Shown: positions 18,262 to 29,041, counted from the stretch's first letter. The stretch is 64,000 bases of DNA from Ruegeria haliotis (GCF_013377785.1 NZ_JABXWT010000001.1:124001-188000); one strand, 5' to 3'. Notes: generated from the sequence alone by a model not told the origin. Numbers and translations: made by a program.

Positions 18262-19779
18262 TCAAACATGGGCCACCTCCATGCCATGCGCGCCGCCCAT
18301 CATCAGGCCAATCTCATCCACCGTAAGACCCGTGGTCAGGCGCGGAGCGCTAAGTCGGCCTTCATTCAGTGCGGCAAAGCTGTCCGAGATTTCCATCAGC
18401 TCATCCAGATCCTGACTGATGCAGATGACCGCCGTGCCGTTGGCAGCCAGATCCAGAATGGCCTGCCGGATCGATGCCGCTGCGGCCGCATCCACGCCCC
18501 AGGTCGGTTGATTGACTACCAATACGTCTGGGTTCTGCAGCACTTCGCGACCAATCACAAATTTCTGTAGGTTACCACCTGACAGCGACCGGGCGGCATT
18601 TTCTGGTCCGGGCGTGCGCACATCGAAGGCTTTGATGATTTTCTCGGCGAAAACTTTGGTTTCACTCCATTTCAGAAAGCCGTTGCTTTCCAATCCTTCG
18701 CGAACCGAACCGGTCAGAAAGGCGTTCTCGGTCAGTGTCATGTCCGGGGCCGCAGCGTGGCCAAGGCGTTCCTCGGGCGCGGTCAGGACGCCCAATTTGC
18801 GGCGTGCAGTGGGGCCAAGTTTGCCAATCGACTGTCCATTGAACTTGATCGCGTCGGCAGTTGTCAGAATCTCACCCGACAAAACGCCCAGCAATTCATC
18901 CTGACCGTTGCCAGCAACGCCGCCAATGCCCAGAACTTCGCCCTTGCGCACCGTCATGTGTACATTTCTCAGTGCGGTGCCAAACTCCGAAGGCGACGGC
19001 ACGGACAACCCGGTGACATCCAGCGCCACCTCGCCAAACTCACGCCCCGAACGTTCGGGTGTCTGCAGGGTCGAGCCCACCATCATTTCGGCCATGTCGC
19101 GCGCAGAAGTTTCGCTGGGCACGCATTCGCCCACATTCTTGCCCAAGCGCAGGATCGTGGCATGATCACAGAGCGTACGAATTTCCTCCAACTTGTGTGA
19201 GATATACAGGATCGAGGTACCCTCGGATCGCAATTTGTTGAGCGTTTCAAACAGGATCTCAACCTCTTGCGGCGTCAGAACCGATGTTGGCTCATCCATG
19301 ATCAACAGCTTTGGGTCTTGCAACAGACAGCGGATGATTTCGACGCGCTGACGTTCGCCAGCCGATAGATCGCCAACGGTGCGATAAGGATCCAGCGGCA
19401 GGCCGTAGGTCTCGGACACCTCGCGGATGCGCGAGGCCAGATCGCCCATGGCGGGCGGGTTTTCCATCCCCAGCGCGATATTTTCGGCCACGTTCAGCGC
19501 GTCAAACAGCGAGAAATGCTGAAATACCATCGCAATCCCGTCCGCACGCGCTGAGCGGGGTTCGGGCGGGGCATAGGTTTGACCGCGCAGCAGCATGGTG
19601 CCGCTGTCCGGTTTCACCAAACCATAGATCATTTTCACCAGCGTGGATTTACCCGCGCCGTTCTCGCCCAGCAAAGCGTGAACTTCGCCTTCACCGATGT
19701 CAAAGGACACCTGATCATTGGCCACGACGCCGGGATAGGCTTTGGTCAGCCCTTGTAGGCTTAATAATGGGGTGGTCAC
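18262..19779 (-). CDS. Double ABC ATPase of BMP-dependent purine/nucleoside importer
   Basis: 505 residues from the GTG at 19779, which overlaps the xdhC stop by four bases (GTGA); the frame runs on to 19959 only as a shadow of xdhC. It has two ABC domains as in NupO/RbsA. The first has Walker A GENGAGKST (38-46), signature LSAGERQRVEI and Walker B LLIMDEPTS. The second has a degenerate Walker A (GGVAGNGQDE), signature LSGGNLQKFVIGRE and NQPTWGVD. A degenerate second Walker A is normal for this family. Translational coupling to xdhC ties import and purine oxidation into one unit. Confidence 0.9.
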   Translation of the reverse strand: MTTPLLSLQGLTKAYPGVVANDQVSFDIGEGEVHALLGENGAGKSTLVKMIYGLVKPDSGTMLLRGQTYAPPEPRSARADGIAMVFQHFSLFDALNVAENIALGMENPPAMGDLASRIREVSETYGLPLDPYRTVGDLSAGERQRVEIIRCLLQDPKLLIMDEPTSVLTPQEVEILFETLNKLRSEGTSILYISHKLEEIRTLCDHATILRLGKNVGECVPSETSARDMAEMMVGSTLQTPERSGREFGEVALDVTGLSVPSPSEFGTALRNVHMTVRKGEVLGIGGVAGNGQDELLGVLSGEILTTADAIKFNGQSIGKLGPTARRKLGVLTAPEERLGHAAAPDMTLTENAFLTGSVREGLESNGFLKWSETKVFAEKIIKAFDVRTPGPENAARSLSGGNLQKFVIGREVLQNPDVLVVNQPTWGVDAAAAASIRQAILDLAANGTAVICISQDLDELMEISDSFAALNEGRLSAPRLTTGLTVDEIGLMMGGAHGMEVAHV

Positions 19780-20711
19780 GCGCTCAGGTCCTTCTTCAGT
19801 TCGTTCTGCCGGGCAGGGCGCAGGATTTGCGCCGCGACGCCGACGGCGATCATCTGCGGGTGCTTGCCCAGTGACGGATCGCCAATCGGGCAGGTGATCC
19901 GTTTTATTCGTTCGGGCGAATGCCCAAGGGCGGCCAGCCGCGACCGGAATCGCGCCCATTTCGTAGCCGAGCCGATCAGGCCCGCAAAGCGGAAATCATG
20001 CAAAAGCAGCCTGTTGCACAGTTCCAGATCCAGATTGTGCGAATAAGTCAGCACCAAATGCTCGGCATCGCGTGGCGCATGTCGCACCAGCTCTGTTGGA
20101 TTTGCTGCCGGCAACACGGTCACCCCTTCGGGTACGGAATCGGGAAAGCGCTCGAACCCGGTGTCGATCCAGGTGATCGCCAGATCGGGTAGAGGTGACA
20201 GAACGTCGACCAAAGCGCGGCCCACATGACCAGCACCCCAAATCCATAGATCACGCGCGGGTTTATGCACCGGCTCTACCATCCAGCCGTCGATCAGCTG
20301 TGGTTCTGGCTGAACCCCCTGACCACGGGCTTGCGCCAGTAAACGTTTGACGGAAAGTGGCATATCGCCATCAGACACTGAGCGAGCGATGATCGTGTCA
20401 TCCAGCCCGTCCACGGTTTCGCGGTCATAGATCTCGGTCAGCAGCGTCACTGCCCCGCCGCAGCACTGACCCAGATCGGGCCCAAGTGCATGTTGCGTCA
20501 GCCGGGCAGCCGTCGTCTGAGACCGCGCCGCTTCTGCGGCCTGAAATTCCATCGTGCCACCGCCGATGGTGCCACTTTGCCCGTCCTTCCAAACCAGCAT
20601 TGCCGCGCCGACTTCACGGGGGGACGATCCCTTGATCGCCGCGATGACCACCCGGACCACCTTTCCGTGGGTTTTGACCGCCTCCCTCAAAGCTTCCCGA
20701 TCAAATCCCAT
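19776..20711 (-). CDS. xdhC: Xanthine dehydrogenase accessory protein XdhC
   Basis: 311 residues. It has the N-terminal XdhC/CoxI domain with GSSPREVGAAMLV and CCGGAVTLL, and a C-terminal Rossmann-like domain with WGAGHVGRALV and FAGLIGSATKWARF. XdhC binds molybdenum cofactor, promotes its sulfuration and inserts it into XdhB. The ATG shares one base with the xdhB stop (TAATG), and its own stop overlaps the ABC ATPase start. Confidence 0.92.
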   Translation of the reverse strand: MGFDREALREAVKTHGKVVRVVIAAIKGSSPREVGAAMLVWKDGQSGTIGGGTMEFQAAEAARSQTTAARLTQHALGPDLGQCCGGAVTLLTEIYDRETVDGLDDTIIARSVSDGDMPLSVKRLLAQARGQGVQPEPQLIDGWMVEPVHKPARDLWIWGAGHVGRALVDVLSPLPDLAITWIDTGFERFPDSVPEGVTVLPAANPTELVRHAPRDAEHLVLTYSHNLDLELCNRLLLHDFRFAGLIGSATKWARFRSRLAALGHSPERIKRITCPIGDPSLGKHPQMIAVGVAAQILRPARQNELKKDLSA

Positions 20712-23113
20712 TAGGTACCTCCCTTAACTCTGTGAACGCCGCGCCAGACTTCTTCAGCCGTGGCAGGTGCATCCAGTGCCGGATAACTGTCCCCACAGGC
20801 CGAAACCGCATGGGAAAGCGCCAGCCATGCCGAAATACCCAGCATAAAGGGCGGCTCTCCTACAGCTTTCGAGCGATAGATTGTATCTTCGCGATTTTCT
20901 CCACTCCAGAGCGCGACGTTGAAAACATCAGGCCGATCGGAACAGGCGGGTATCTTATAGGTCGATGGCGCATGCGTGCGCAGATCGCCCTTGCCATCCC
21001 AGACAAGTTCTTCGGTCGTAAGCCATCCCGCACCTTGCACATAACCGCCTTCGACCTGTCCGATGTCCAAGGCTGGGTTCAGCGATGCGCCGGCATCATG
21101 CAGGATATCCGTGCGCAGAATACGGTTCTCGCCAGTCAGTGTGTCGACGGCGACTTCTGTGACCGAAGCGCCGTAGGCGAAATAAAAGAACGGGCGACCG
21201 CGTCCCTTGATCCGGTCCCATTCGATCTTGGGTGTCTTGTAGAACCCGGTTGCCGACAGGCTGACCCGGCCCTGGTAAACCAGAGCAGCCGCCTCGGCAA
21301 AGCTGTACCGTGCCTCTCCTACTTCGACGTGACCGTTGCTGAAGATGACACTAACCGGATCGGCTTGATGCCGCTCGGCAAGATAGTCGGCCATGCGGTC
21401 ACGGATCGTATCGCACGCCGCTTTGACCGCCATGCCATTCAGATCGCTACCTGATGATGCCGCCGTGGCCGAAGTATTTGGCACTTTAGCCGTATCCGTT
21501 GCGGTGATCTTGACCATTTCCTGTGGGATGCCAAAGCGCGAGGCGGCCACCTGCGCCACTTTTTGGAACAGACCCTGACCCATTTCGGTCCCACCGTGGT
21601 TCAGGTGAACCGAGCCGTCCTGATACACATGCACCAGCGCGCCCGCCTGATTCAGGTGAGTCAGTGTGAAAGAAATACCGAATTTTACAGGCGAGAAGGC
21701 GATACCCTTCTTAATCACGCGGTTCTCGGCGTTCCATTTCTCGATGGCGGCTTTGCGTGTGACGTAGTCGCTGGATTTCAGCAAGGCTTCTGTCATGCCG
21801 TGTAGTTCGAAATCGCTGACCTCCATTCCGTAGGGCGTTGTGTTACCGCCTGCAGGCAGAGGTCTGACCGGCGCATCTCCCACCTCGACCGCGCCGCGGC
21901 TGGTCAGATCTTCGTGCGGGTCAGGATGGCCGAGCGGTTTTTCTGCGGGCGTGGTCTCCACGACCGCGTGCGCAGGTTCGTAGTAGTTGCGGCGACGCAG
22001 TTCGACAGGATCCAGCCCCAATTCAAAGGCCGCGTGATCCATGACACGCTCGATTCCGACCATACCCTGCGGACCGCCAAAGCCGCGATAGGCGGTGGCG
22101 GATTGGGTGTTGGTTTTTAGCCGATGGCTTTCGATCCGCGCATTGGGCAACAGATAGGCATTGTCCGAATGCAGCATGGCACGGTCTGCAACGGGCAGGG
22201 ACAAGTCCTGTGCCCAACCGCAAATTGCGTGATGCAGGAAGGAAGCGCCTTGAACATGCCCGTGTTCATCAAACCCGGCACGGTAATAGATCCGGAAGGC
22301 GTGACGCTTGCCAGTGATGATCATGTCATCGTCACGGTCATAGCGCATTTTGCACGCCTTGCCAGTTGCGCGAGCGGCAATGGCACAGGCCACCGCCAGC
22401 GCGTTGCCCTGACTTTCCTTGCCACCAAAGCCTCCGCCCATGCGGCGGGTTTCGACACGGACCGCATGCATCGGAACGCCCAAAGCATCTGCAACCTTGT
22501 GCTGAATCTCGGTCGGGTGCTGGGTCGAGGAATGCACCAGCATATCCACGCCTTCGTTCGGCACGGCCAGAGCGGCCTGACCTTCCAGATAGAAGTGTTC
22601 CTGCCCACCGAGTTCGAAACTGCCTTCGATGACATGGGCCGCGCGTGCAATAGCGGCATCCGCGTCGCCCTTGGCATAAATACGCGGGCCGTCTTCGAAC
22701 CGGCTGTCGGCGGCCAATGCCTCTTCGATCGTTAAGATCGGAGTTTCTTCGGCATAGTCGATCTTGCCCAGTCGCGCCGCCTTTCGGGCAGCCAGATGGC
22801 TGGTGGCGATCACGAGGAAGACGGGCTGCCCGATGTAGTGAACAGTGCCGTCGGACAGAAGCGGCTCGTCATGGATCGAGGGCGAGACATCATTGGTAAA
22901 TGGCAGGTCGTCTGCGGTCATCACCATGACCACGCCGTCGGCGGCTTTGACTGCCGACAGGTCCATCGTGGTGATCTTGCCCTTGGCAATCGGGCTCAGA
23001 CCAAAGGCCAGATGCAGCGATCCTTTGGGCGTCGGGATGTCATCCACATATCGCGCTGTGCCTGAGACATGCAGGGGAGCTGCGTCATGGGGCAGGGATT
23101 TTGTCACACTCAT
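20711..23113 (-). CDS. xdhB: Xanthine dehydrogenase large (molybdopterin) subunit
   Basis: 800 residues. Molybdopterin-contacting motifs are [20 protein letters not shown] and [11 protein letters not shown]; the presumed catalytic base is Glu at about 753 in VGEPPFMLG, which corresponds to the conserved active-site Glu of xanthine oxidoreductases. Arg in TAYRGFG fits the purine-binding position. The enzyme hydroxylates hypoxanthine to xanthine and urate in the cytoplasm with XdhA. The gene overlaps xdhA by four bases. Confidence 0.93.
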   Translation of the reverse strand: MSVTKSLPHDAAPLHVSGTARYVDDIPTPKGSLHLAFGLSPIAKGKITTMDLSAVKAADGVVMVMTADDLPFTNDVSPSIHDEPLLSDGTVHYIGQPVFLVIATSHLAARKAARLGKIDYAEETPILTIEEALAADSRFEDGPRIYAKGDADAAIARAAHVIEGSFELGGQEHFYLEGQAALAVPNEGVDMLVHSSTQHPTEIQHKVADALGVPMHAVRVETRRMGGGFGGKESQGNALAVACAIAARATGKACKMRYDRDDDMIITGKRHAFRIYYRAGFDEHGHVQGASFLHHAICGWAQDLSLPVADRAMLHSDNAYLLPNARIESHRLKTNTQSATAYRGFGGPQGMVGIERVMDHAAFELGLDPVELRRRNYYEPAHAVVETTPAEKPLGHPDPHEDLTSRGAVEVGDAPVRPLPAGGNTTPYGMEVSDFELHGMTEALLKSSDYVTRKAAIEKWNAENRVIKKGIAFSPVKFGISFTLTHLNQAGALVHVYQDGSVHLNHGGTEMGQGLFQKVAQVAASRFGIPQEMVKITATDTAKVPNTSATAASSGSDLNGMAVKAACDTIRDRMADYLAERHQADPVSVIFSNGHVEVGEARYSFAEAAALVYQGRVSLSATGFYKTPKIEWDRIKGRGRPFFYFAYGASVTEVAVDTLTGENRILRTDILHDAGASLNPALDIGQVEGGYVQGAGWLTTEELVWDGKGDLRTHAPSTYKIPACSDRPDVFNVALWSGENREDTIYRSKAVGEPPFMLGISAWLALSHAVSACGDSYPALDAPATAEEVWRGVHRVKGGT

Positions 23114-24471
23114 GCCGACACCTCCAGCACGTTTGTCACTTCGTCCTGATCTTCGAGGAAGTATCGTTCGAGCATCGCTTTGGCTGTTTCCAGCCGGTAG
23201 TTCGCCGAGGCGCGCATGTCTGTTAGCGGCGCAAAATCATCAGCAAAGGCTGGAATCGCCGCCTGTATCGTTTCGAGCGTCCAAGGTTTGCCAAGAAGCG
23301 CAGCCTCGACGTTTGACGCCCGTTTCGGAATACCGGCCATGCCGCCAAAGGCGATGCGCACCTGCGTGACGGTGCCTTCTGATACCGTGACGTTGAAACA
23401 TCCGCATACGGCCGAGATGTCCTGATCGAACCGCTTGCTGAGCTTGTAGCATTTCAGACGGTCGGGTTGACGGGTGAAGCTGACCGCTTCGACAAACTCG
23501 CCGGGTTTGCGGTCTTGATTGCCATAGTCGATGAAAAAATCTTCCAGTGGAACCTGCCGCCGTTCGTCGCCTTTGCGCAGATGCAGCACGGCATTCAAGG
23601 CGATCAGCGCCGGTGGGTTGTCTCCGATAGGCGAGCCATTGGCGATGTTGCCGCCAACGGTGGCCGCGTGGCGCACCTGAACGCTGGCGTACCGGCGGAT
23701 CATCTCGGCATATGATGGATGCAGATCGGCCAGCGCCTCGCCCATGCGGTTCATGTCGACCATGGCGCCGAACTGAATTTCTTCCTCGGTGATTGTGACC
23801 TCTTTCAGATCGTCGCAGCGGTTCAGAAAAATGACGGGGTCGAGATGACGCAACTGCTTGGTAACCCACAGACCAACATCGGTCGCGCCAGCGACCAGAA
23901 TGGCATTTGGATACTCGGCATAGATAGCGGCCAACTCGTCAGAGGAGCCAGGCAGCATGGGTGATGTCGCTTTTGCTGCCATCGGCTTGTCCCTGACCCA
24001 AACCGGTACCGGCTGTTCCTCAGCGGCTTTTGCCGCGCGTATGATCGGCGCATAGCCTGTGCACCGGCATAGGTTGCCGGCAAGCTGCGTGTCATGGTCT
24101 GTCGCGCCAACGGCATGACCGGCCACCATCGACATGACAAAACCGGGGGTGCAGAAGCCGCATTGCGAGCCGTGCAGGTCGACCATGGTCTGCTGCACTG
24201 GGTGTGCTTCGCCATTTGGGCCACTGGCACCTTCGACCGTGCGTACCGCTCTACCGTGCAACTGAGGCAGGAACAGGATGCAGGAATTGAGCGCCTTGGC
24301 GCCGCCTTCGTCCGTCACCATGACGGTGCAGGCGCCGCAATCGCCTTCGTTGCAGCCTTCTTTGGTACCGGTCAGGCCGCGATCCTCGCGCAGCCAATCC
24401 AGCAGGGTCGCCGTCGGATCGACATCCGACAGCTCCACTGTCTCTCCGTTCAGAAGAAACGTGATGTTCAT
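23110..24471 (-). CDS. xdhA: Xanthine dehydrogenase small (FAD, 2x[2Fe-2S]) subunit
   Basis: 453 residues. The plant-type [2Fe-2S] cluster is held by C40, C45, C48 and C64; the second cluster by C104, C107, C135 and C137 (CGFCTPG and CRCTGY). A FAD-binding CO-dehydrogenase-flavoprotein domain follows, with [11 protein letters not shown] and the [16 protein letters not shown] loop, then a C-terminal CODH_FAD_C domain. It relays electrons from the molybdenum site to NAD. It is the first gene of the purine operon, with a promoter about 150 bases upstream. Confidence 0.93.
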   Translation of the reverse strand: MNITFLLNGETVELSDVDPTATLLDWLREDRGLTGTKEGCNEGDCGACTVMVTDEGGAKALNSCILFLPQLHGRAVRTVEGASGPNGEAHPVQQTMVDLHGSQCGFCTPGFVMSMVAGHAVGATDHDTQLAGNLCRCTGYAPIIRAAKAAEEQPVPVWVRDKPMAAKATSPMLPGSSDELAAIYAEYPNAILVAGATDVGLWVTKQLRHLDPVIFLNRCDDLKEVTITEEEIQFGAMVDMNRMGEALADLHPSYAEMIRRYASVQVRHAATVGGNIANGSPIGDNPPALIALNAVLHLRKGDERRQVPLEDFFIDYGNQDRKPGEFVEAVSFTRQPDRLKCYKLSKRFDQDISAVCGCFNVTVSEGTVTQVRIAFGGMAGIPKRASNVEAALLGKPWTLETIQAAIPAFADDFAPLTDMRASANYRLETAKAMLERYFLEDQDEVTNVLEVSA

Positions 24472-24814
24472 TCGTGAAACCCGTCGCCTTACCCGGTTGC
24501 GCCCATTGGTGCTCTCCTTCGATGCGACGTAGAAAGAGTAGCGGGCTGGTAGCTTGCCGTAAGATGTTAGAAACAGCGCAGGCGATCTGGCAAGAAAAAC
24601 TGCCTGTGTGATACACCATTATACACAAACGGCGTTAGATTGTCGCATTGGTTGAATGTTCAGTTGCTTGAAACTAAAGCATTTTGTGCCAAGTATAGCA
24701 ATTGCGTTCCGAAGCACCTTCTGGAAAAGCCGAATAATCCAAGTCTATTATTTCGGCAAACCGATAGCGCGGTTCTTGCTTTTGCAACGCGTCTGGCTGG
24801 GATAGCTTGCGGGA
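24472..24814. other. Divergent intergenic region xdhA / dnaE
   Basis: 343 bases without a gene. It carries the xdhA promoter (24618-24646) and about 140 bases of untranslated xdhA leader, in which I see no obvious purine-riboswitch core. Nearer dnaE an inverted repeat, GCCGAATAAT at 24729-24738 with ATTATTTCGGC at 24747-24757, is of unknown role. No short gene is apparent. Confidence 0.6.
24618..24646 (-). promoter_or_regulatory. Sigma70-type promoter of the xdh-purine operon, with repeats over the -10
   Basis: On the minus strand a perfect -10 TATAAT (24618-24623) is spaced 17 bases from GCGACA (24641-24646; four of six to TTGACA). The -10 sits inside the direct repeat GTGTAT-aatg-GTGTAT, a possible operator for a purine or nitrogen regulator. 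Predicted start is near 24611. Confidence 0.65.
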
Positions 24815-27800
24815 ATGAGCAGCATTCCACGATTCATTCACCTCCGTGTTCACACCGAATATTCTCTGCTGGAAGGCGCCGTGCGGCTGAAAAAGCTTCC
24901 CGCGCTTTGCGAGAAATTGGATATGCCCGCCGTTGCGGTCACGGATACCAACAGCATGTTCTCGGCGTTGGAGTTTTCCGTGACGGCCAGTGGGGCTGGG
25001 ATTCAGCCGATCATGGGCTGTCAGGTCGACCTGACCTTCGCGGAGGCACAGCCAGGTGAAAAGCCGAAAGCCCCCGCGCCATTGGTCCTGCTAGCGCAGT
25101 CCGAAGCGGGGTATGAGAACCTGATGAAGCTCAGCTCCTGTCTTTATGTGGACAAAGGCGGGCAGTTGCCGCAGGTCACGTTGGAGGAGCTTGCAACGCA
25201 TTCCGACGGGTTGATCTGCCTTAGTGGTGGACCTGACGGCCCGGTGGGTCGACAGCTGCAACAAGGTCAACGCCCGGCGGCCGAAGCGCTGGTGGATCGG
25301 CTGGCCGCCATGTTCCCAGACCGCCTTTACATCGAATTGCAGCGCCATCCGGGCGAGGATGGTCAGCCCGAGGCCGAACGCCTGACCGAGCGCGGGCATG
25401 TGGAAATGGCCTACGCCAAGAACTTGCCGCTGGTCGCGACAAACGATGCCTATTTCCCGTCTTCGGACATGTATGAGGCCCATGACGCGCTGATCTGTAT
25501 CGCAGAAGGCGCTTATGTCGATCAGCAAGCGGGTCGTCGCCGCCTGACCGCGCAGCACTATTTCAAATCTCAGCAGGAAATGGTCACGCTGTTTGCCGAT
25601 CTGCCAGAGGCTATCGAGAACACGGTCGAGATCGCCAAACGCTGCTCCTTTATGGCCTACATGCGCGATCCGATCCTGCCTAAATTCGCTGATGACGAAG
25701 TTGCCGAACTGCGCCGAATTGCCAATGAAGGTCTGCAAAAACGACTGGCGGTGATCCCGCACGCGGTGACGCCCGAAGAATACCAGGAGCGGCTGGACTT
25801 CGAGTTGGACATCATCGAGGGGATGGGCTTCCCCGGCTACTTCCTGATTGTTGCGGATTTTATTCAATGGTCCAAGGATCAGGACATTCCGGTCGGACCG
25901 GGACGGGGTTCGGGTGCGGGCTCTCTGGTGGCTTACGCATTGACGATTACCGACCTTGATCCGCTACGATACAGCCTGCTGTTTGAGCGCTTCTTGAACC
26001 CTGAACGTGTGTCGATGCCCGATTTTGATATCGACTTCTGTATGGATCGCCGCGAAGAGGTGATCCGCTATGTTCAGCAAAAATACGGTCGCGACAAGGT
26101 GGGGCAGATCATTACCTTTGGTGCGCTTCTGTCGAAGGCCGCCATTCGTGACATCGGACGGGTTCTGCAGATGCCATACGGGCAGGTGGATCGCCTGTCC
26201 AAGATGATCCCGGTTGAGGGGGTCAAACCCGTCTCAATCGAAAAGGCGCTGAAAGACGAACCGCGCCTGCGCGAAGAGGCCCGCAACGAAGAGGTTGTGG
26301 AACGTCTGCTCACCTATGGCCAACAGGTCGAAGGATTGCTGCGGAACGCCTCGACCCACGCGGCCGGTGTGGTGATCGGGGACCGTCCGCTGGACGCGCT
26401 GGTGCCGCTGTACCAAGACCCGCGCTCGGATATGCCTGCGACCCAGTTCAACATGAAATGGGTCGAACAGGCCGGGCTGGTCAAGTTCGACTTTCTGGGT
26501 CTGAAAACCCTGACGGTGATCCAGAATGCCATGGATCTGATCTTCAGATCCGACAGACCGCTGCATATCGCAGCCGATGGCACGGAGCTTTATGAACCCG
26601 CCGAGGGAGCTGAGAACCAGATCAACGCCATCCCGCTGGATGACGAGGCCACATACAAGCTTTATTCCGCGGCCAAGACGGTGGCGGTGTTCCAGGTGGA
26701 AAGCTCGGGCATGATGGATGCGCTCAAGCGGATGAAGCCGGATTGTATCGAGGATATCATTGCCCTTGTCGCGCTCTACCGTCCCGGCCCGATGGAGAAC
26801 ATCCCCAAGTTCTGCGAGGTCAAGAACGGGCTGAGCCAACGGGACACGCTGCACACCTCCATCGACCATATCCTGGATGAAACCCAAGGCATCATCGTCT
26901 ACCAGGAACAGGTGATGCAGATCGCACAGGAAATGGCGGGCTATAGCCTCGGTGGTGCGGACCTGCTGCGTCGCGCGATGGGTAAGAAGATCCAGGAGGC
27001 GATGGACGCCGAACGGCCCAAATTCCTCAAGGGCGCGGCCGAGAACGACGTGGACGAGGCCAAGGCGACCGAGGTCTGGAACCTGCTGGACAAGTTCGCC
27101 AACTATGGTTTCAACAAATCCCACGCTGCCGCCTACGCGGTGGTCAGCTATCAGACCGGCTGGCTGAAGGCGAACCACCCGGTCGAGTTTATGGCCGGCG
27201 TCATGAACTGCGATATCCATCTGACCGACAAGCTGGCCGTCTATTTTGAAGAGGTTCGCAAGGGGCTGGAGCTGCCTTACATTCCGCCCTGCGTGAACCG
27301 CTCACAAGCGACTTTCGATGTGGCCGGTGGGCATCTGGTCTACGCGCTGGGCGCGCTCAAGAACGTGGGCGTCGAGGCGATGAACTTGGTGGTCGAAGGG
27401 CGGGGCGATAAGCCTTTCGTCAATCTGTTCGATTTCGCCCGCTGTGTTGACCTCAAGAAGGTTGGCAAGCGCCCGCTGGAAATGCTGGCGCGGGCAGGAG
27501 CCTTTGATCAGTTGGACAGCAACCGAAGGCGCGTGTTCGAAAGCCTTGATCCGTTGGTGAATTATTCGGGGGCGATCCACGAACAGAGGAACTCCAATCA
27601 GGTCTCGTTGTTTGGCGAGGCGGGTGATGACCTGCCCGAACCACGCCTGCCGCTGTCGCCCGACTGGCTGCCTGCCGAACGGCTGAGCGAGGAATTCAAG
27701 GCCATCGGCTTTTATCTGTCAGGCCACCCGCTGGATGACTACATGCCCGCGTTGAAGCGCAAACAGGTGCTGACGCTGGACGAAGTGATGGAAAAGGCCC

Positions 27801-28315
27801 GCTCCGGCCCGCTGATCGCCAAGATGGCCGGTGTTGTCGCCGGACGGCAGGAACGGAAATCGGCACGCGGCAATAGATTTGCCTTTGCCCAACTTTCCGA
27901 TCCTACCGGTGCATATGAAGTAACATTGTTCTCTGAAACATTGGAGAAATCCCGGGAGTTTCTGGAAACCGGCGCGCAGGTGGTTCTGACCGCCGAGGCG
28001 ACAATGGAAGCCGATCAGCTTAAGCTGCTGGGTCGCTCCGTCGGGCCCGTCGATTCCGTGGTGGCCGAAGCCGGCGCGACCGGTTTGCGCATTTTTGTAG
28101 GTGAAGCACAGGCGCTGCCCACAGTCGCCAAGGTGCTTGCAGACGCGGCAGGTGTTGCGAAGAATGCCTCAAAGGGGCCGATTCAATTGTGTCTGCTGGA
28201 TCCGGGCTTGCCGGGTGATGTGGAAATGGAATTGGGGCGGTCGTTTCCGATAAACCCGCAGATCAAGGGTGCAATCAAATCTCTGGACGGTGTGATGTCG
28301 GTCGAGGAAATCTGA
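24815..28315 (+). CDS. dnaE: DNA polymerase III alpha subunit
   Basis: 1166 residues, standard DnaE1 length. The N-terminal PHP domain starts with HLRVHTEYSLLEGA. The PolIIIalpha catalytic centre contains PDFDIDFCMDRREE with the metal-binding Asp403 and Asp405, preceded by GPGRGSGAGSLVAYAL. The polymerase continues through VALYRPGPMENIP, and the C-terminal part has the helix-hairpin-helix and OB-fold (MAGVVAGRQERKSARGNRFAF). It is the replicative chromosomal polymerase; the absence of ImuB nearby and the full length argue against DnaE2. Transcribed as an apparent single gene. Confidence 0.95.
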   Translation: MSSIPRFIHLRVHTEYSLLEGAVRLKKLPALCEKLDMPAVAVTDTNSMFSALEFSVTASGAGIQPIMGCQVDLTFAEAQPGEKPKAPAPLVLLAQSEAGYENLMKLSSCLYVDKGGQLPQVTLEELATHSDGLICLSGGPDGPVGRQLQQGQRPAAEALVDRLAAMFPDRLYIELQRHPGEDGQPEAERLTERGHVEMAYAKNLPLVATNDAYFPSSDMYEAHDALICIAEGAYVDQQAGRRRLTAQHYFKSQQEMVTLFADLPEAIENTVEIAKRCSFMAYMRDPILPKFADDEVAELRRIANEGLQKRLAVIPHAVTPEEYQERLDFELDIIEGMGFPGYFLIVADFIQWSKDQDIPVGPGRGSGAGSLVAYALTITDLDPLRYSLLFERFLNPERVSMPDFDIDFCMDRREEVIRYVQQKYGRDKVGQIITFGALLSKAAIRDIGRVLQMPYGQVDRLSKMIPVEGVKPVSIEKALKDEPRLREEARNEEVVERLLTYGQQVEGLLRNASTHAAGVVIGDRPLDALVPLYQDPRSDMPATQFNMKWVEQAGLVKFDFLGLKTLTVIQNAMDLIFRSDRPLHIAADGTELYEPAEGAENQINAIPLDDEATYKLYSAAKTVAVFQVESSGMMDALKRMKPDCIEDIIALVALYRPGPMENIPKFCEVKNGLSQRDTLHTSIDHILDETQGIIVYQEQVMQIAQEMAGYSLGGADLLRRAMGKKIQEAMDAERPKFLKGAAENDVDEAKATEVWNLLDKFANYGFNKSHAAAYAVVSYQTGWLKANHPVEFMAGVMNCDIHLTDKLAVYFEEVRKGLELPYIPPCVNRSQATFDVAGGHLVYALGALKNVGVEAMNLVVEGRGDKPFVNLFDFARCVDLKKVGKRPLEMLARAGAFDQLDSNRRRVFESLDPLVNYSGAIHEQRNSNQVSLFGEAGDDLPEPRLPLSPDWLPAERLSEEFKAIGFYLSGHPLDDYMPALKRKQVLTLDEVMEKARSGPLIAKMAGVVAGRQERKSARGNRFAFAQLSDPTGAYEVTLFSETLEKSREFLETGAQVVLTAEATMEADQLKLLGRSVGPVDSVVAEAGATGLRIFVGEAQALPTVAKVLADAAGVAKNASKGPIQLCLLDPGLPGDVEMELGRSFPINPQIKGAIKSLDGVMSVEEI

Positions 28316-28406
28316 ACGTCTAACGCTTTGTTGCCAGAAAATTTGCGTCCGGTTAGGCTGATACCCGAATACTATTCTTTGGGTTATGTCGCAGGAGGGC
28401 GCCCGC

Positions 28407-28625
28407 ATGACGATTGCTGGAATTGGTTTCAGAACACTCACATTTGCAACGATCGCCACATTGGCATTGGTCTCCGCCTCAGTCGGATTGGCGGATGACA
28501 AGAAAAAAAAGAAAACGATTGAAGGTGCATTGATCGGCGCAGGTGTTGGCGCGTTGGTTGGTGATGGCAAAGGCGCTGCTGCCGGAGCAGTCGTCGGGGC
28601 GCTTATCGGGGCTAATTCAAAATGA
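28407..28625 (+). CDS. Small glycine-zipper envelope protein
   Basis: 72 residues from the ATG at 28407, preceded by GCAGGAGGG. A signal peptide (about 1-28, ending GLA) leads to a Lys-rich stretch DDKKKKK and then a glycine zipper: GALIGAGVGALVGDGKGAAAGAVVGALIGA, written here as repeated GxxxG units between residues 40 and 70. Such YMGG/glycine-zipper segments pack as helix pairs in or on the outer membrane. Function unknown. Its stop overlaps an in-frame ATG of the next frame (28622), hinting at joint transcription with the following gene. Confidence 0.7.
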   Translation: MTIAGIGFRTLTFATIATLALVSASVGLADDKKKKKTIEGALIGAGVGALVGDGKGAAAGAVVGALIGANSK

Positions 28626-28672
28626 CCCGCAAACCTGAGATTGAGGCGGAGGAAATATCGAAAGGGATAGTT

Positions 28673-29041
28673 ATGCGTTTTGACAAAATCAGACTTATTT
28701 CTGGCGCGGCCCTGATCGCGATGCCGGGTTTTCTATACGCGGATGAAGCGGCGGAACAGATGGTGCAGGACGCTTTGCCGGTTATGTATCACACCTGCGC
28801 TTCGGTCATTGAAGAGGCAGATGGCGACGACACATATGTTTTGGCGATTGTGGAAAAGATGACGGCCCTGTCGATTTACAATCGCGAGATCAACATCGAG
28901 GAACACGCCACCTCGGACGAGGAAAAAGCCCAGCTGCGGGAGGCCTTTCTGACCGCGCTGAAAGAAGGTTGCACCGGAGACGAGAACGCCCTTTTGGCCG
29001 GTGTGGTCGATGGTGCGGTGAAATCGACGTTGGGTCTTTAG
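28673..29041 (+). CDS. Hypothetical exported protein
   Basis: 122 residues using the ATG at 28673, which opens a good signal peptide (MRFDKIRLISGAALIAMPGFLYA). The frame also has an ATG at 28622 overlapping the previous stop, but that would bury the signal. The mature protein is small, helical and acidic with two Cys, in HTCASV and EGCTGDE, that could form a disulfide. No family recognised. It likely shares a transcript with the glycine-zipper gene and is convergent with slyX. Confidence 0.6.
   Translation: MRFDKIRLISGAALIAMPGFLYADEAAEQMVQDALPVMYHTCASVIEEADGDDTYVLAIVEKMTALSIYNREINIEEHATSDEEKAQLREAFLTALKEGCTGDENALLAGVVDGAVKSTLGL

Noticed and set aside
24472..24611. Purine riboswitch in the xdhA leader
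   Set aside because: No three-way-junction core or conserved loop bases were visible; the promoter repeat is a better candidate for regulation.
24815..28315. Error-prone polymerase DnaE2
   Set aside because: Length and conserved segments fit DnaE1, and there is no ImuA/ImuB neighbourhood.
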